A stretch of 9,246 bases of DNA from Croceibacterium_A sp039927815 (GTDB lineage: Bacteria > Pseudomonadota > Alphaproteobacteria > Sphingomonadales > Sphingomonadaceae), in assembly GCA_039927815.1 (NCBI GenBank), contig JBDSUJ010000055.1, positions 1-9,246 of the forward strand. Direction: 5' to 3'. Numbering within the stretch: the first letter of the stretch is position 1; each line of letters starts with the position of its first letter. This document shows, piece after piece, positions 1-6,632 of this stretch. The notes below the pieces were generated by a model. The model made no database searches. It had not been told where the DNA came from and saw only the letters and a program-made list of their open reading frames with translations. Made by a program: the position numbers and the translations under genes.

Positions 1-1
1 G

Positions 2-1024
2 GCGATGCGCGGCGGTTGCGAGATGTGGGCCAACCCGTCGAGCCCCCACGCCGAAGGCCGCGCCGCGCGCAGCGCGCTGGAGGAAGCGCGGGCGCGGGTG
101 AAAGCGGCCCTCGCGTGGGATGGCGAAGTGATCTTCACCGGCGGCGCGAGCGAGGCGCTGGCGATTGGGCTGGGGCGTGCCAAGGCCGACCGCCGGCTCG
201 TGTCCGCTGTCGAGCACGACGCGGTATTTCGCGCCGCGCCGGACTTGAAGATACTGCCGCTCGCCAAAGACGATTCGGGTATGGTCCAGCTCGACCTCAA
301 GGTCCTGGCGGCGGCCCTGGCCAGGCCCGGCCGGGCGGTGGTGGCGGTGCAGGCGATCAATTCGGAGACGGGCACCGTGCTGCTGCCGCACGGCGACGGT
401 TCGGTAATCGGGATGGTGCGCGATGCGGGCGGGCTGATCCTCGCCGACTGCTCGCAGTCGGCGGGCCGGGTGCCGTTGCCCGATGCGGACATGGTGGTGG
501 TTTCAGCGCACAAGCTGGGCGGACCGGTCGGCATCGGCGCGCTGCTGGTGCGCGATTTCGCCATGATCGAGCCGGTCGGCGGCCATGAACGCGGCTACCG
601 CGCCGGGACCGAGAACCTGCCCGCCGCGCTTGGCTTCGCCGCCGCGCTCGAAGTGGGCCAGATCGACTGCTGGCCGACGAGCTACCTCGACCGCTACGAA
701 TTCAAGGACATGCTGTTTCACACCAGCACGGTGCTGACACCGGGCATCCAGTGTTCGCACATTCTCGCGGTGGCTTCCGGCACCCTAAGCGCCGCGGCAC
801 TGCTGATCCGGCTCGACGCGCTGGGCTTTGCCGTGTCGGCGGGGAGCGCGTGCTCATCGGGCACGCTCAAGCGCAGCCGGGCGCTGGCGGCATTCGGCGT
901 GCCCGAAGACATTGCCAGCCGAACGATCCGCCTCAGCTTTGGCTGGTCCACCACGCGCGCCGACCTGGTCGCGTTTTGCGAGGCGTGGGAGGAGATCAAC
1001 GACCAAAAGGCGCGCGGCGCGTGA
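2..1024 (+). CDS. Cysteine desulfurase family protein (NifS/IscS-like), 5' end cut by window edge
   Basis: PLP-dependent fold-type I enzyme that would take sulfur from L-cysteine as an enzyme-bound persulfide, leaving alanine, for Fe-S cluster or other thio-cofactor synthesis in the cytoplasm. The visible part begins in the conserved WANPSSPHAEGR segment, so the usual first 20 or so residues (the YLD-x-ATTP strand) lie left of the window; the ATG at 5 is internal. Numbering from that ATG, I see the FTGGASEA cofactor loop (about 45-52), the His of VEHDAV, the Schiff-base lysine in SAHKLGG (K170), RAGTEN (from R199) and the persulfide cysteine in SAGSACSSG (C283). K-to-C spacing is close to that of E. 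coli IscS. The stop overlaps the next desulfurase start by 4 bp (GTGA), so the pair is probably translationally coupled. The family is sure. Whether it serves Isc, Suf or tRNA thiolation cannot be told. Confidence 0.93.
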   Translation, partial: AMRGGCEMWANPSSPHAEGRAARSALEEARARVKAALAWDGEVIFTGGASEALAIGLGRAKADRRLVSAVEHDAVFRAAPDLKILPLAKDDSGMVQLDLKVLAAALARPGRAVVAVQAINSETGTVLLPHGDGSVIGMVRDAGGLILADCSQSAGRVPLPDADMVVVSAHKLGGPVGIGALLVRDFAMIEPVGGHERGYRAGTENLPAALGFAAALEVGQIDCWPTSYLDRYEFKDMLFHTSTVLTPGIQCSHILAVASGTLSAAALLIRLDALGFAVSAGSACSSGTLKRSRALAAFGVPEDIASRTIRLSFGWSTTRADLVAFCEAWEEINDQKARGA

Positions 1025-2103
1025 TCTACCTCGATTACCAGGCCACGACTCCGCTCGCGCCCGAAGCGCGCGACGCGATGGTGCCGTGGCTGGGCGGCCC
1101 AGACACCACAGGGTTCGGCAATCCGCACAGCGCGCACCGGCTTGGCCGTCTGGCAGCGGCGGCGGTCGAACTGGCACGCGAACAAGTCGCGGCACTCCTG
1201 CCGGCGGGCGGGCGCGTGGTATTCACCAGCGGCGCGACCGAGGCGATCAATCTGGCAATAAAGGGACTAGCGCCCAAAGTGATCGCGGCTTCGGCGATCG
1301 AGCATGCCGCGGTCCTCGATTGCGCCGCCGCACTGCGCGCCCGCAGCGAAGTCCACATCCTGTCGGTCGGGAGCGATGGCGTCTTCGATCCTGCGACCCT
1401 GCTGCCCGAAGGCATCGGCCTGCTCGCGGTAATGCAGGTCAACAACGAGATTGGGACTGTGCAACCGGTCGCGCTGATGGCCGATCGCGTGCACCAGCGT
1501 GGCGGCCTGATGTTGTGCGACGCCGTCCAGAGCTTTGGGCGGCTCGCCATTCCCGAAGGCCCGGACCTGATCGCGATTTCGGCGCACAAGATTCACGGGC
1601 CCAAAGGCATCGGCGCGCTGTGGGTGCGCGACGGGATCACGCTCGAACCCCTGATCCATGGCGGCGGGCAGGAGCAGGGACTGCGCTCGGGCACGCTGAG
1701 CCCCGCGCTGTGCGCCGGGTTCGGCGCGGCGGCGCACCTGGCGGACGAGCAGATGAGCCAGGACAGCACGCATGTGGCCACACTGGGTCAGCGCGCCCGT
1801 GCGCTGTTCGCCGAGTGGACCCTCAACGGCAGCGCCGGGAAGCGCTATCCGGGCAATCTCAACATACGACGTGACGGCGTGGATGTTGCCCGGCTGATGT
1901 CCGACGTGCGCGCGGTGATGTTTTCCGCCGGCTCGGCTTGCGCCAGCGGTTCGGGCCGCCCGAGCCACGTTTTGCGGGCAATCGGCCTGTCCGATGTGCA
2001 GGCGAAAAGCTCGCTCCGGCTGGGCTTCGGACGCTACACGACGATCGCCGAGCTTGAACAAGCCGCCGATTGGCTTAACGATGCTGCAACGCAGCAAGGA
2101 TAG
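1021..2103 (+). CDS. Cysteine desulfurase family protein, second tandem copy
   Basis: A second, clearly diverged PLP-dependent cysteine desulfurase of 360 residues. The GTG start at 1021 is chosen because translation there opens at once with the family N-terminus IYLDYQATTPLAPEARDAM; it overlaps the previous stop as GTGA and has AAAAGG at 1005-1010 upstream. The frame is open further back to an ATG at 751, but that stretch is only the first desulfurase read in another frame. Landmarks: GNPHSAH (about 38-44), FTSGATEAIN, the His of IEHAAVL, NNEIGTVQP, the PLP lysine in SAHKIHGPKG (K190), RSGTLSP (from R222) and the catalytic cysteine in FSAGSACASG (C307). All residues needed for activity appear present in both copies, so neither looks like a dead paralogue. 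The ferredoxin frame follows directly, with its Shine-Dalgarno sequence inside the last codons of this gene. Confidence 0.94.
   Translation: MIYLDYQATTPLAPEARDAMVPWLGGPDTTGFGNPHSAHRLGRLAAAAVELAREQVAALLPAGGRVVFTSGATEAINLAIKGLAPKVIAASAIEHAAVLDCAAALRARSEVHILSVGSDGVFDPATLLPEGIGLLAVMQVNNEIGTVQPVALMADRVHQRGGLMLCDAVQSFGRLAIPEGPDLIAISAHKIHGPKGIGALWVRDGITLEPLIHGGGQEQGLRSGTLSPALCAGFGAAAHLADEQMSQDSTHVATLGQRARALFAEWTLNGSAGKRYPGNLNIRRDGVDVARLMSDVRAVMFSAGSACASGSGRPSHVLRAIGLSDVQAKSSLRLGFGRYTTIAELEQAADWLNDAATQQG
2096..2100 (+). promoter_or_regulatory. Shine-Dalgarno sequence pointing to an ATT start of the ferredoxin gene
   Basis: AAGGA lies in the last codons of the upstream desulfurase and ends 8 bases before the ATT at 2109. 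It decides the proposed ferredoxin start: it is well spaced for ATT 2109 but about 60 bases too far from the first ATG (2160). An ATA at 2100 overlaps the motif and so fits less well. Confidence 0.5.
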
Positions 2104-2108
2104 CAGCC

Positions 2109-2438
2109 ATTCGCGTCAGTTTCGTTACACGTGACGGCAAGAAAATCGAGGCCAGCGCGATGCCAGGCGCCAAGCTGCTTGAAGTCGCGCAAGCCGCGGG
2201 GATGCCACTCGAAGGCACTTGCGAAGCGCAAATGGCGTGTTCGACGTGCCACGTGATCGTCGCGCCCGAGTGGTTCGCCAGGCTACCGCCGGCGGTCGAC
2301 GACGAGGAAGACATGCTCGACCTCGCCGCCGGTGCCTGCCGCACCAGCCGCTTGTCGTGCCAGATCGTTCTCAGCGACGCTCTCGACGGGCTTGAGGTCC
2401 GCATTCCGCCCGATAGCCACGATATGCAGCGGGGATAG
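2109..2438 (+). CDS. Adrenodoxin/Isc-type [2Fe-2S] ferredoxin with a probable non-canonical ATT start
   Basis: Small cytoplasmic electron carrier. The cluster ligands form the vertebrate/Isc-type pattern C-x5-C-x2-C-x36-C: GTC(EAQMA)C(ST)C, then a cysteine in TSRLSCQI (C38, C44, C47, C84 counted from the ATT). The acidic partner-binding helix DDEEDMLDLA and the closing LEVRIP strand are also typical. Starting at ATT 2109 gives about 109 residues, a normal length, and opens with the expected beta strand RVSFVTRDG. The first ATG (2160) would give 92 residues and remove that strand and the turn after it. Between the in-frame TAA at 2076 and the ATG at 2160 there is no ATG, GTG, TTG or CTG in this frame. 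The gene sits 5 bases after a cysteine desulfurase, which suggests a role in Fe-S assembly, though electron delivery to a P450 or other oxygenase is possible. The family is certain; the start is not. Confidence 0.88.
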   Translation: MRVSFVTRDGKKIEASAMPGAKLLEVAQAAGMPLEGTCEAQMACSTCHVIVAPEWFARLPPAVDDEEDMLDLAAGACRTSRLSCQIVLSDALDGLEVRIPPDSHDMQRG

Positions 2439-2448
2439 CGCGCTCAAA

Positions 2449-2470
2449 CCGCTTCTCGGTTCCGAAGCGG
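2449..2470 (+). other. Hairpin between the ferredoxin gene and parC
   Basis: CCGCTTC (2449-2455) and GAAGCGG (2464-2470) pair perfectly over 7 bp around an 8-base loop, in the 51-base gap between the two genes. No T-run follows, so it is not a standard intrinsic terminator. It may be an mRNA processing or attenuation structure, or chance in GC-rich DNA. Confidence 0.3.
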
Positions 2471-2489
2471 CGCTGCTAGGCCCAAGAGC

Positions 2490-4778
2490 ATGGTTGCCAT
2501 CATCGACGACGCCAAGGACCCGTTCGACCTGATCGTCGATGCCCCGTTCGATGCCGCGTTGTCGGAACGGTACCTGGTCTATGCGCTGTCGACGATCACG
2601 GCTCGCTCGCTGCCCGATCTGCGCGATGGGCTGAAGCCGGTCCACCGCCGGATCCTGTGGGGCATGCGGCAGATGCGGCTCGATCCCGGCAGCGCGTTCA
2701 AGAAGTGCGCCCGCATCACCGGCGACGTGATGGGCAAGTACCATCCGCACGGCAACCTGGCACTGTACGATGCGCTGGTGCGGCTCGCCCAGCCGTTCAC
2801 GCTGCGCTATCCGCTGGTCGAAGGGCAAGGCAACTTCGGCAACATCGACGGTGATGGCGCGGCGGCGGAGCGGTATACCGAGTGCCGCCTGACCAAGACC
2901 GCGGTCTCGCTGATGAACGGGCTCGACGAAGGCACCGTCGATTTCGTCCCGACTTACAACAACGAGGAAGAAGAGCCGGTCGTCTTCCCGGGGCTGTTCC
3001 CCAACCTGCTGGCCAACGGAGCGAGCGGGATCGCGGTCGGCATGGCGACCAGCATTCCGAGCCACAATGTCGCCGAGGTGATCGACGCGGCGCTCGAGCT
3101 GATCGACAATCCGCATGTGACGCACGCACGCCTGATGGAATTGTTTCACGGCCCCGATCTCGCGACCGGCGGCCTGATCGTCGATTCGGCCGAAGCGATC
3201 AGCCACGCTTATGTGACCGGGCGCGGCAGCTTTCGCGTGCGCGGGCGGTTCCACGCCGCCGAAGTCGCGGACGAAGCGGACCGCGCCGCGGGAATCGAAC
3301 GGCTGGGCGGCGGGCAATATCAGCTGGTGATGTCCGAAATCCCCTACATGGTCGCCAAGGGCAAGCTGATCGAGCAGATCGCTCAGGCCATCGCCGACCG
3401 CAAGCTGCCGATCCTCGAGGATGTACGCGACGAGAGCGACGAGCAGATCCGCATCGTGCTGGTGCCAAAGAGCCGCAATGTTGACCCTGAGCTGCTCAAG
3501 GAAAGCCTGTACCGGCTGACCGACCTGGAAAGCCGTTTCCCGCTCAACCTCAACGTCCTCGACGCGACCCGCACACCGATGGTGATGGGCCTGCATGAGC
3601 TGCTGTCGAACTGGGTGGCGCACCAGATCGACATCCTGCAGCGCCGCACCCGCCACCGGCTCGACCGCATCGCCGACCGGGTGGATCTGGTCGAAGGCTA
3701 CATCATCGCCTTCCTCAACCTCGACCGGGTGATCGCGATCATCCGCACCGAGGATGAGCCCAAGCCGATCATGATGGCGGAATTCGGGCTAACCGACCGC
3801 CAGGCGGAGGCGATCCTCAACATGCGGCTGCGCAGCTTGCGCCGGCTGGAGGAAATGCAGCTGCGCAAGGAGCACGCCGAGCTGCTGGGGGAGCGAGAGG
3901 AGCTGCACAAACTGCTCGACAGCCCGGCGCGCCAGCGCACCCGGCTCAAGCGTGACCTGGGCACCTTGCGGAAGGATTACGGCGAGGACACCGTGCTCGG
4001 CCGGCGGCGCACCACCATGGGCGAAGCCGCGCCGACGGTCAGCTTCAGCCTGGACGCGATGATCGAGAAGGAGCCGGTGACGGTGATCCTGTCGCAGCGC
4101 GGGTGGATCAGGGCGGCGCGGGGGCACTTGCCGCTGGAGCAGGACTGGAAGTTCAAGGACGGCGACGGGCCCGCCTTCGCGCTCCATTGCCAGACCACCG
4201 ACAAGCTCCTGATCGCGGCGGACGACGGGCGGTTCTTCACCTTGGGTGCGGACAAGCTCCCCGGCGCGCGCGGCTTCGGCGAGCCGATCCGGAACACCCT
4301 CGATATCGATGCCGGCGCCCAGATCGTGGCACTTTTGGTCCACAAACCGGGGCAAAGACTGTTGCTCGCCGCGACTAGCGGGCGCGGGTTCGCCGCGATC
4401 ACTGACGAGCTGCTGGCCGAAACCCGCAAGGGGCGCCAGGTCGTAAATTTGCGCGACGGGGCCAAGCTCGCGATCGTGTTTCCGATTCCTCCCGGCCATG
4501 ATCACGTCGCGGTGGTCGGCGACAACCGCAAGCTGGTGGTGTTCAACCTCGATGAATTGCCCGAGATGAGCCGAGGGCAGGGCGTTACCCTGCAGCGCTA
4601 TCGCGACGGCGGCCTGAGCGATGCGACCACGCTGCGGCTCGAAGACGGGCTGAGCTGGAAGATGGGCGGCGACACCGGCCGCACCCGCACCGAAAGCGAC
4701 ATGCGGCTGTGGAAGGTCGCCCGCGGTGCGGCCGGCCGCCTTCCCCCCCAGGGCTTCCCGCGCGACAACAAGTTCTAG
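2490..4778 (+). CDS. parC: DNA topoisomerase IV subunit A
   Basis: Breakage-and-reunion subunit of topoisomerase IV, which with ParE unlinks daughter chromosomes and relaxes supercoils using ATP. The 762 residues match the family length. N-terminal winged-helix motifs: SERYLVYALSTITARSLPDLRDG (about 25-47), KPVHRRIL, and GKYHPHG at 82-88 followed by NLALYD. The DNA-cleaving tyrosine is Y129 in ERYTECRL, preceded by its partner Arg128. GQGNFGNIDGD lies between. The C-terminal domain has pinwheel blades such as SQRGWIRAARGH (about 535-546) and lacks the GyrA-box QRRGGKG, which favours ParC over GyrA. The start is the only ATG between the ferredoxin stop and the conserved N-terminus; no good Shine-Dalgarno sequence is seen (AAGAG ends 1 base before the ATG). 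The quinolone-determining region is unusual: positions matching E. coli Asp79, Ser80 and Glu84 are Asn89, Leu90 and Asp94. The stop overlaps the cca stop on the other strand. Confidence 0.96.
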   Translation: MVAIIDDAKDPFDLIVDAPFDAALSERYLVYALSTITARSLPDLRDGLKPVHRRILWGMRQMRLDPGSAFKKCARITGDVMGKYHPHGNLALYDALVRLAQPFTLRYPLVEGQGNFGNIDGDGAAAERYTECRLTKTAVSLMNGLDEGTVDFVPTYNNEEEEPVVFPGLFPNLLANGASGIAVGMATSIPSHNVAEVIDAALELIDNPHVTHARLMELFHGPDLATGGLIVDSAEAISHAYVTGRGSFRVRGRFHAAEVADEADRAAGIERLGGGQYQLVMSEIPYMVAKGKLIEQIAQAIADRKLPILEDVRDESDEQIRIVLVPKSRNVDPELLKESLYRLTDLESRFPLNLNVLDATRTPMVMGLHELLSNWVAHQIDILQRRTRHRLDRIADRVDLVEGYIIAFLNLDRVIAIIRTEDEPKPIMMAEFGLTDRQAEAILNMRLRSLRRLEEMQLRKEHAELLGEREELHKLLDSPARQRTRLKRDLGTLRKDYGEDTVLGRRRTTMGEAAPTVSFSLDAMIEKEPVTVILSQRGWIRAARGHLPLEQDWKFKDGDGPAFALHCQTTDKLLIAADDGRFFTLGADKLPGARGFGEPIRNTLDIDAGAQIVALLVHKPGQRLLLAATSGRGFAAITDELLAETRKGRQVVNLRDGAKLAIVFPIPPGHDHVAVVGDNRKLVVFNLDELPEMSRGQGVTLQRYRDGGLSDATTLRLEDGLSWKMGGDTGRTRTESDMRLWKVARGAAGRLPPQGFPRDNKF

Positions 4779-5944
4779 CCGGCCAGTTCCTCGTCGAGCA
4801 ATTGTTGGACACGTGTATCGTCGGGAAAACCTTCCGCCACCCAGCGCGCCTCGACCGCCTGGAGGATCCGCGCGACTTGCGGCCCGGCGGTGACGCCGCG
4901 GGCCACGATCTGACCGCCTTTCAGCGGAAAAACTGGTAACTCCCAGTCAGATATATCCTGTATCTCCCGGCCGGTGAGAAGGAGGCGATCGGTCGCTACC
5001 GCCTGACCGACCTGGTAGGCGAGGGTGCGCGGAGGCGTCTTGACGTCAGCGCGGTCGGAGGCGGCGGCCAGCCGTTTGCGCAACGCGTTTGACAGCCGCA
5101 GCCGCGCTGCCACCTGATCGGCGACGCGCGGATCGGGCGGCAACAGTGCGGCCAACCGGCGGATGGCGTCGGGCGCCACGCCTTGCGCAGTTTCAATCTC
5201 GATCAGGTCGGCCAGGCGCTGGACGCCGTCCGCGTCGGTTTCGGGCACCACGACCGGCAGCACCCCGTTGGCAACCATCAACGCCACCGTCGGGGCGGGA
5301 TCGGGCAGCGCGAGCAGGTTCTGCAATTCCCACCCCACGCGCTCCCGGCTCAGGCCCCGCAGGGTCGAGGCGAGCTCGGTGCAGGCCGCCTCCGCCTCCG
5401 GGTCGAGCGCGCTGCCGAAGCGGGCGTGAAACCGGTAGTAGCGCAGGATCCGCAAGTGATCCTCGCGAATCCGCGCCCTAGCGTCGCCGATGAAGCGCAC
5501 GCGGCGCGCTGCCAGATCGTCGAGCCCGCCGAACCAGTCGTCGATCTCGAGCGTGTCGGGACGGGCGTAGAGCGCGTTGATGGTAAAGTCGCGGCGCGCG
5601 GCGTCATCGCGCCAGTCATCCGAAAACGCTACGGTGGCGCGGCGTCCGTCGGTGCTGACGTCGTGGCGCAGCGTGGTAATCTCGACGTTCCCGCTATCGA
5701 GTAGCGCGGTGACCGTGCCGTGCGCGATCCCGGTCGGGATCGTGCGGATGCAGGCGGTGTCGAGCCGGTTGACCACGTCGTGCGGCACCAGCGGGGTTGC
5801 CGCGTCGATGTCATGGACCTCGGCTCCGAGCACGGTGTCGCGTACCGCGCCGCCGACCCAGCGCAGGTTTTCCGCACCGAGCGCCTTGACCAGTTCGGCC
5901 AAGTCGTCGCGCCGGGTCCATTCGGCAGCCGGGAGCTTAGCCAT
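4775..5944 (-). CDS. cca: CCA tRNA nucleotidyltransferase (class II)
   Basis: Adds or repairs the 3'-terminal CCA of tRNAs from CTP and ATP without a nucleic acid template. The 389-residue protein shows the class II order: GGAVRD (31-36) for nucleotide binding, the metal-binding pair DID (D45, D47) in VHDIDAATP, GTVTALLDSGNVEITTLR in the head, RRDFTINAL (117-125), FGGLDDLAARRVRFIGD, and REDHLRILRYYRF (160-172), which carries the EDxxR nucleotide-selecting motif. The rest is the helical body and tail that hold the tRNA. No HD phosphohydrolase domain is evident, unlike the E. coli enzyme. The ATG at 5944 overlaps the end of the upstream Nudix gene by 8 bp (ATGGCTAA contains that gene's stop), so translation is probably coupled. 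Its stop and that of parC share CTAG at 4775-4778. A poly(A) polymerase is the main alternative; the length and motifs favour Cca. Confidence 0.95.
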   Translation of the reverse strand: MAKLPAAEWTRRDDLAELVKALGAENLRWVGGAVRDTVLGAEVHDIDAATPLVPHDVVNRLDTACIRTIPTGIAHGTVTALLDSGNVEITTLRHDVSTDGRRATVAFSDDWRDDAARRDFTINALYARPDTLEIDDWFGGLDDLAARRVRFIGDARARIREDHLRILRYYRFHARFGSALDPEAEAACTELASTLRGLSRERVGWELQNLLALPDPAPTVALMVANGVLPVVVPETDADGVQRLADLIEIETAQGVAPDAIRRLAALLPPDPRVADQVAARLRLSNALRKRLAAASDRADVKTPPRTLAYQVGQAVATDRLLLTGREIQDISDWELPVFPLKGGQIVARGVTAGPQVARILQAVEARWVAEGFPDDTRVQQLLDEELAG

Positions 5945-6536
5945 CGGCGCGTTCCCAGGCGATCCGGCGTGACAGGTTGGCGATGATGGCCGCGGTCACG
6001 CCCCAGATGCGGTGGCCCTGCCATTCGATCTCGAGATAAGGCCGGGCGCGGCCCCCAAATTCAGTCATCTTCTCGATGTGGTTCGCGGGGTCTAGCAGAA
6101 AGGCCAACGGAGCCTCGAACCACGCGGCTACTTCATGCGGATTCGGTTTGATGGGCAAATCGGGCGGGATTAGCCCGAGCACCGGGGTTACGTCGTAGCC
6201 GGTGGCCGTCATGAAAGAGTCTGTCGGCCCGATTACTTTGATATCTGAAATGTTTATACCGAGTTCCTCGTGCGTTTCGCGAAGAGCAGCGGTAATCGCG
6301 TCTTCGCCGGGATCGAGCTTGCCGCCGGGGAAGGCCACCTGCCCGGGATGCGCGCGCAGGCCCTCGGGCCGGTGCGTCAGCAGGACTCCCGGCTCCGCGC
6401 GATCGGTCACCGCGATCAGCACCGCGGCGGGGCGGACGTCGCGCGGGGCGAAGCCGGCGTCACTGCGCAAGTCCGCCAGCGTAACGCAGTGGCCTTCCTC
6501 GAACAGGCGGCTAAGGCGCTCGAACAGCGCGCTCAC
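5937..6536 (-). CDS. CoA pyrophosphatase-type Nudix hydrolase
   Basis: Likely hydrolyses CoA or acyl/oxidised CoA to 3',5'-ADP and 4'-phosphopantetheine, in the NudL/NUDT7 group. The Nudix box runs from G72 to I94: GKLDPGE, then seven residues, then RETHEELGI, matching GX5EX7REUXEEXGU with the metal-binding glutamates present. Just upstream is the UPF0035/NuCoA signature LLTHRPEGLRAHPGQVAFPGG (about 52-72), which marks the CoA-specific subgroup; the substrate call rests on it. Length (199 residues) is normal. The start is GTG at 6536, supported by GGAGG 5 bases upstream and by the family N-terminus. The gene is followed by cca with an 8-bp overlap. Nearby minus-strand genes run the same way, but 96 bases and a hairpin separate it from the acetyltransferase, so it may start its own transcript. 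No signal peptide; cytoplasmic. Confidence 0.93.
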   Translation of the reverse strand: MSALFERLSRLFEEGHCVTLADLRSDAGFAPRDVRPAAVLIAVTDRAEPGVLLTHRPEGLRAHPGQVAFPGGKLDPGEDAITAALRETHEELGINISDIKVIGPTDSFMTATGYDVTPVLGLIPPDLPIKPNPHEVAAWFEAPLAFLLDPANHIEKMTEFGGRARPYLEIEWQGHRIWGVTAAIIANLSRRIAWERADG

Positions 6537-6607
6537 GCCAGCCTCCGCTGGAACAGCGCGGCACGGAGCGAGTGACCGGCCAGGTCGGGCAGGGCGTCGT
6601 ATGGCAT
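6533..6607 (-). CDS. Possible 24-residue small ORF overlapping the Nudix start
   Basis: An ATG at 6607 opens 24 codons ending in a TGA that overlaps the Nudix GTG as GTGA, the same junction type as between the two desulfurases. The peptide is mildly basic, starts MPYDALPDLAGHS and ends FQRRLA; I recognise no family. Against it: no Shine-Dalgarno sequence precedes the ATG, and the ATG sits in the stem of a strong hairpin. It could be a leader peptide that couples to Nudix translation, or simply an open frame in a 96-base gap. Listed mainly so the gap is described. Confidence 0.2.
   Translation of the reverse strand: MPYDALPDLAGHSLRAALFQRRLA
6542..6546 (-). promoter_or_regulatory. Shine-Dalgarno sequence of the Nudix gene
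   Basis: GGAGG on the minus strand with 5 bases to the GTG at 6536. It is the clearest ribosome-binding site in the window and is the main reason for accepting GTG as the start. Confidence 0.65.
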
Positions 6608-6631
6608 CGCGGGGGTGCGATGCCAGATACG
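6598..6631 (-). other. Strong hairpin just after the acetyltransferase stop
   Basis: TGGCATCGC (6602-6610) and GCGATGCCA (6617-6625) form a perfect 9-bp stem with a 6-base loop; CGTA (6598-6601) and TACG (6628-6631) add 4 bp across a 2-base bulge. It begins 1 base beyond the stop codon of the minus-strand acetyltransferase gene, a natural place for a terminator or an mRNA 3'-end stabiliser. No T-run follows in either direction, so termination would have to be Rho-assisted or partial. Confidence 0.5.
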
Positions 6632-6632
6632 C

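Noticed and set aside
751..1020. Upstream extension of the second desulfurase frame to ATG 751.
   Set aside because: The extra 90 residues are the first desulfurase read out of frame; the conserved N-terminus begins exactly at GTG 1021.
599..1941. Idea that both desulfurases are unusually compact between RAGT/RSGT and the catalytic cysteine.
   Set aside because: Counting gives 84 and 85 residues against about 88 in E. coli IscS as I recall its sequence, which is a normal difference.
2081..2134. A frameshift joining ATG 2081 to the ferredoxin frame, to rescue a canonical start.
   Set aside because: The frame from ATG 2081 encodes nothing ferredoxin-like and stops at 2132-2134, while the ferredoxin N-terminal strand is already in the correct frame from 2109.
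2283..3656. A 457-codon minus-strand open frame across the ferredoxin end and the first half of parC.
   Set aside because: It is antisense to strongly conserved ParC sequence and its translation is Arg/Asp/His/Gln-rich with no family motif, as expected for a shadow frame in GC-rich DNA.
6533..6607. The 24-codon ORF as the C-terminal remnant of a DUF1285 gene, which I recall often preceding this Nudix gene.
   Set aside because: Its residues do not resemble the DUF1285 C-terminus as I remember it, and nothing DUF1285-like is visible upstream.
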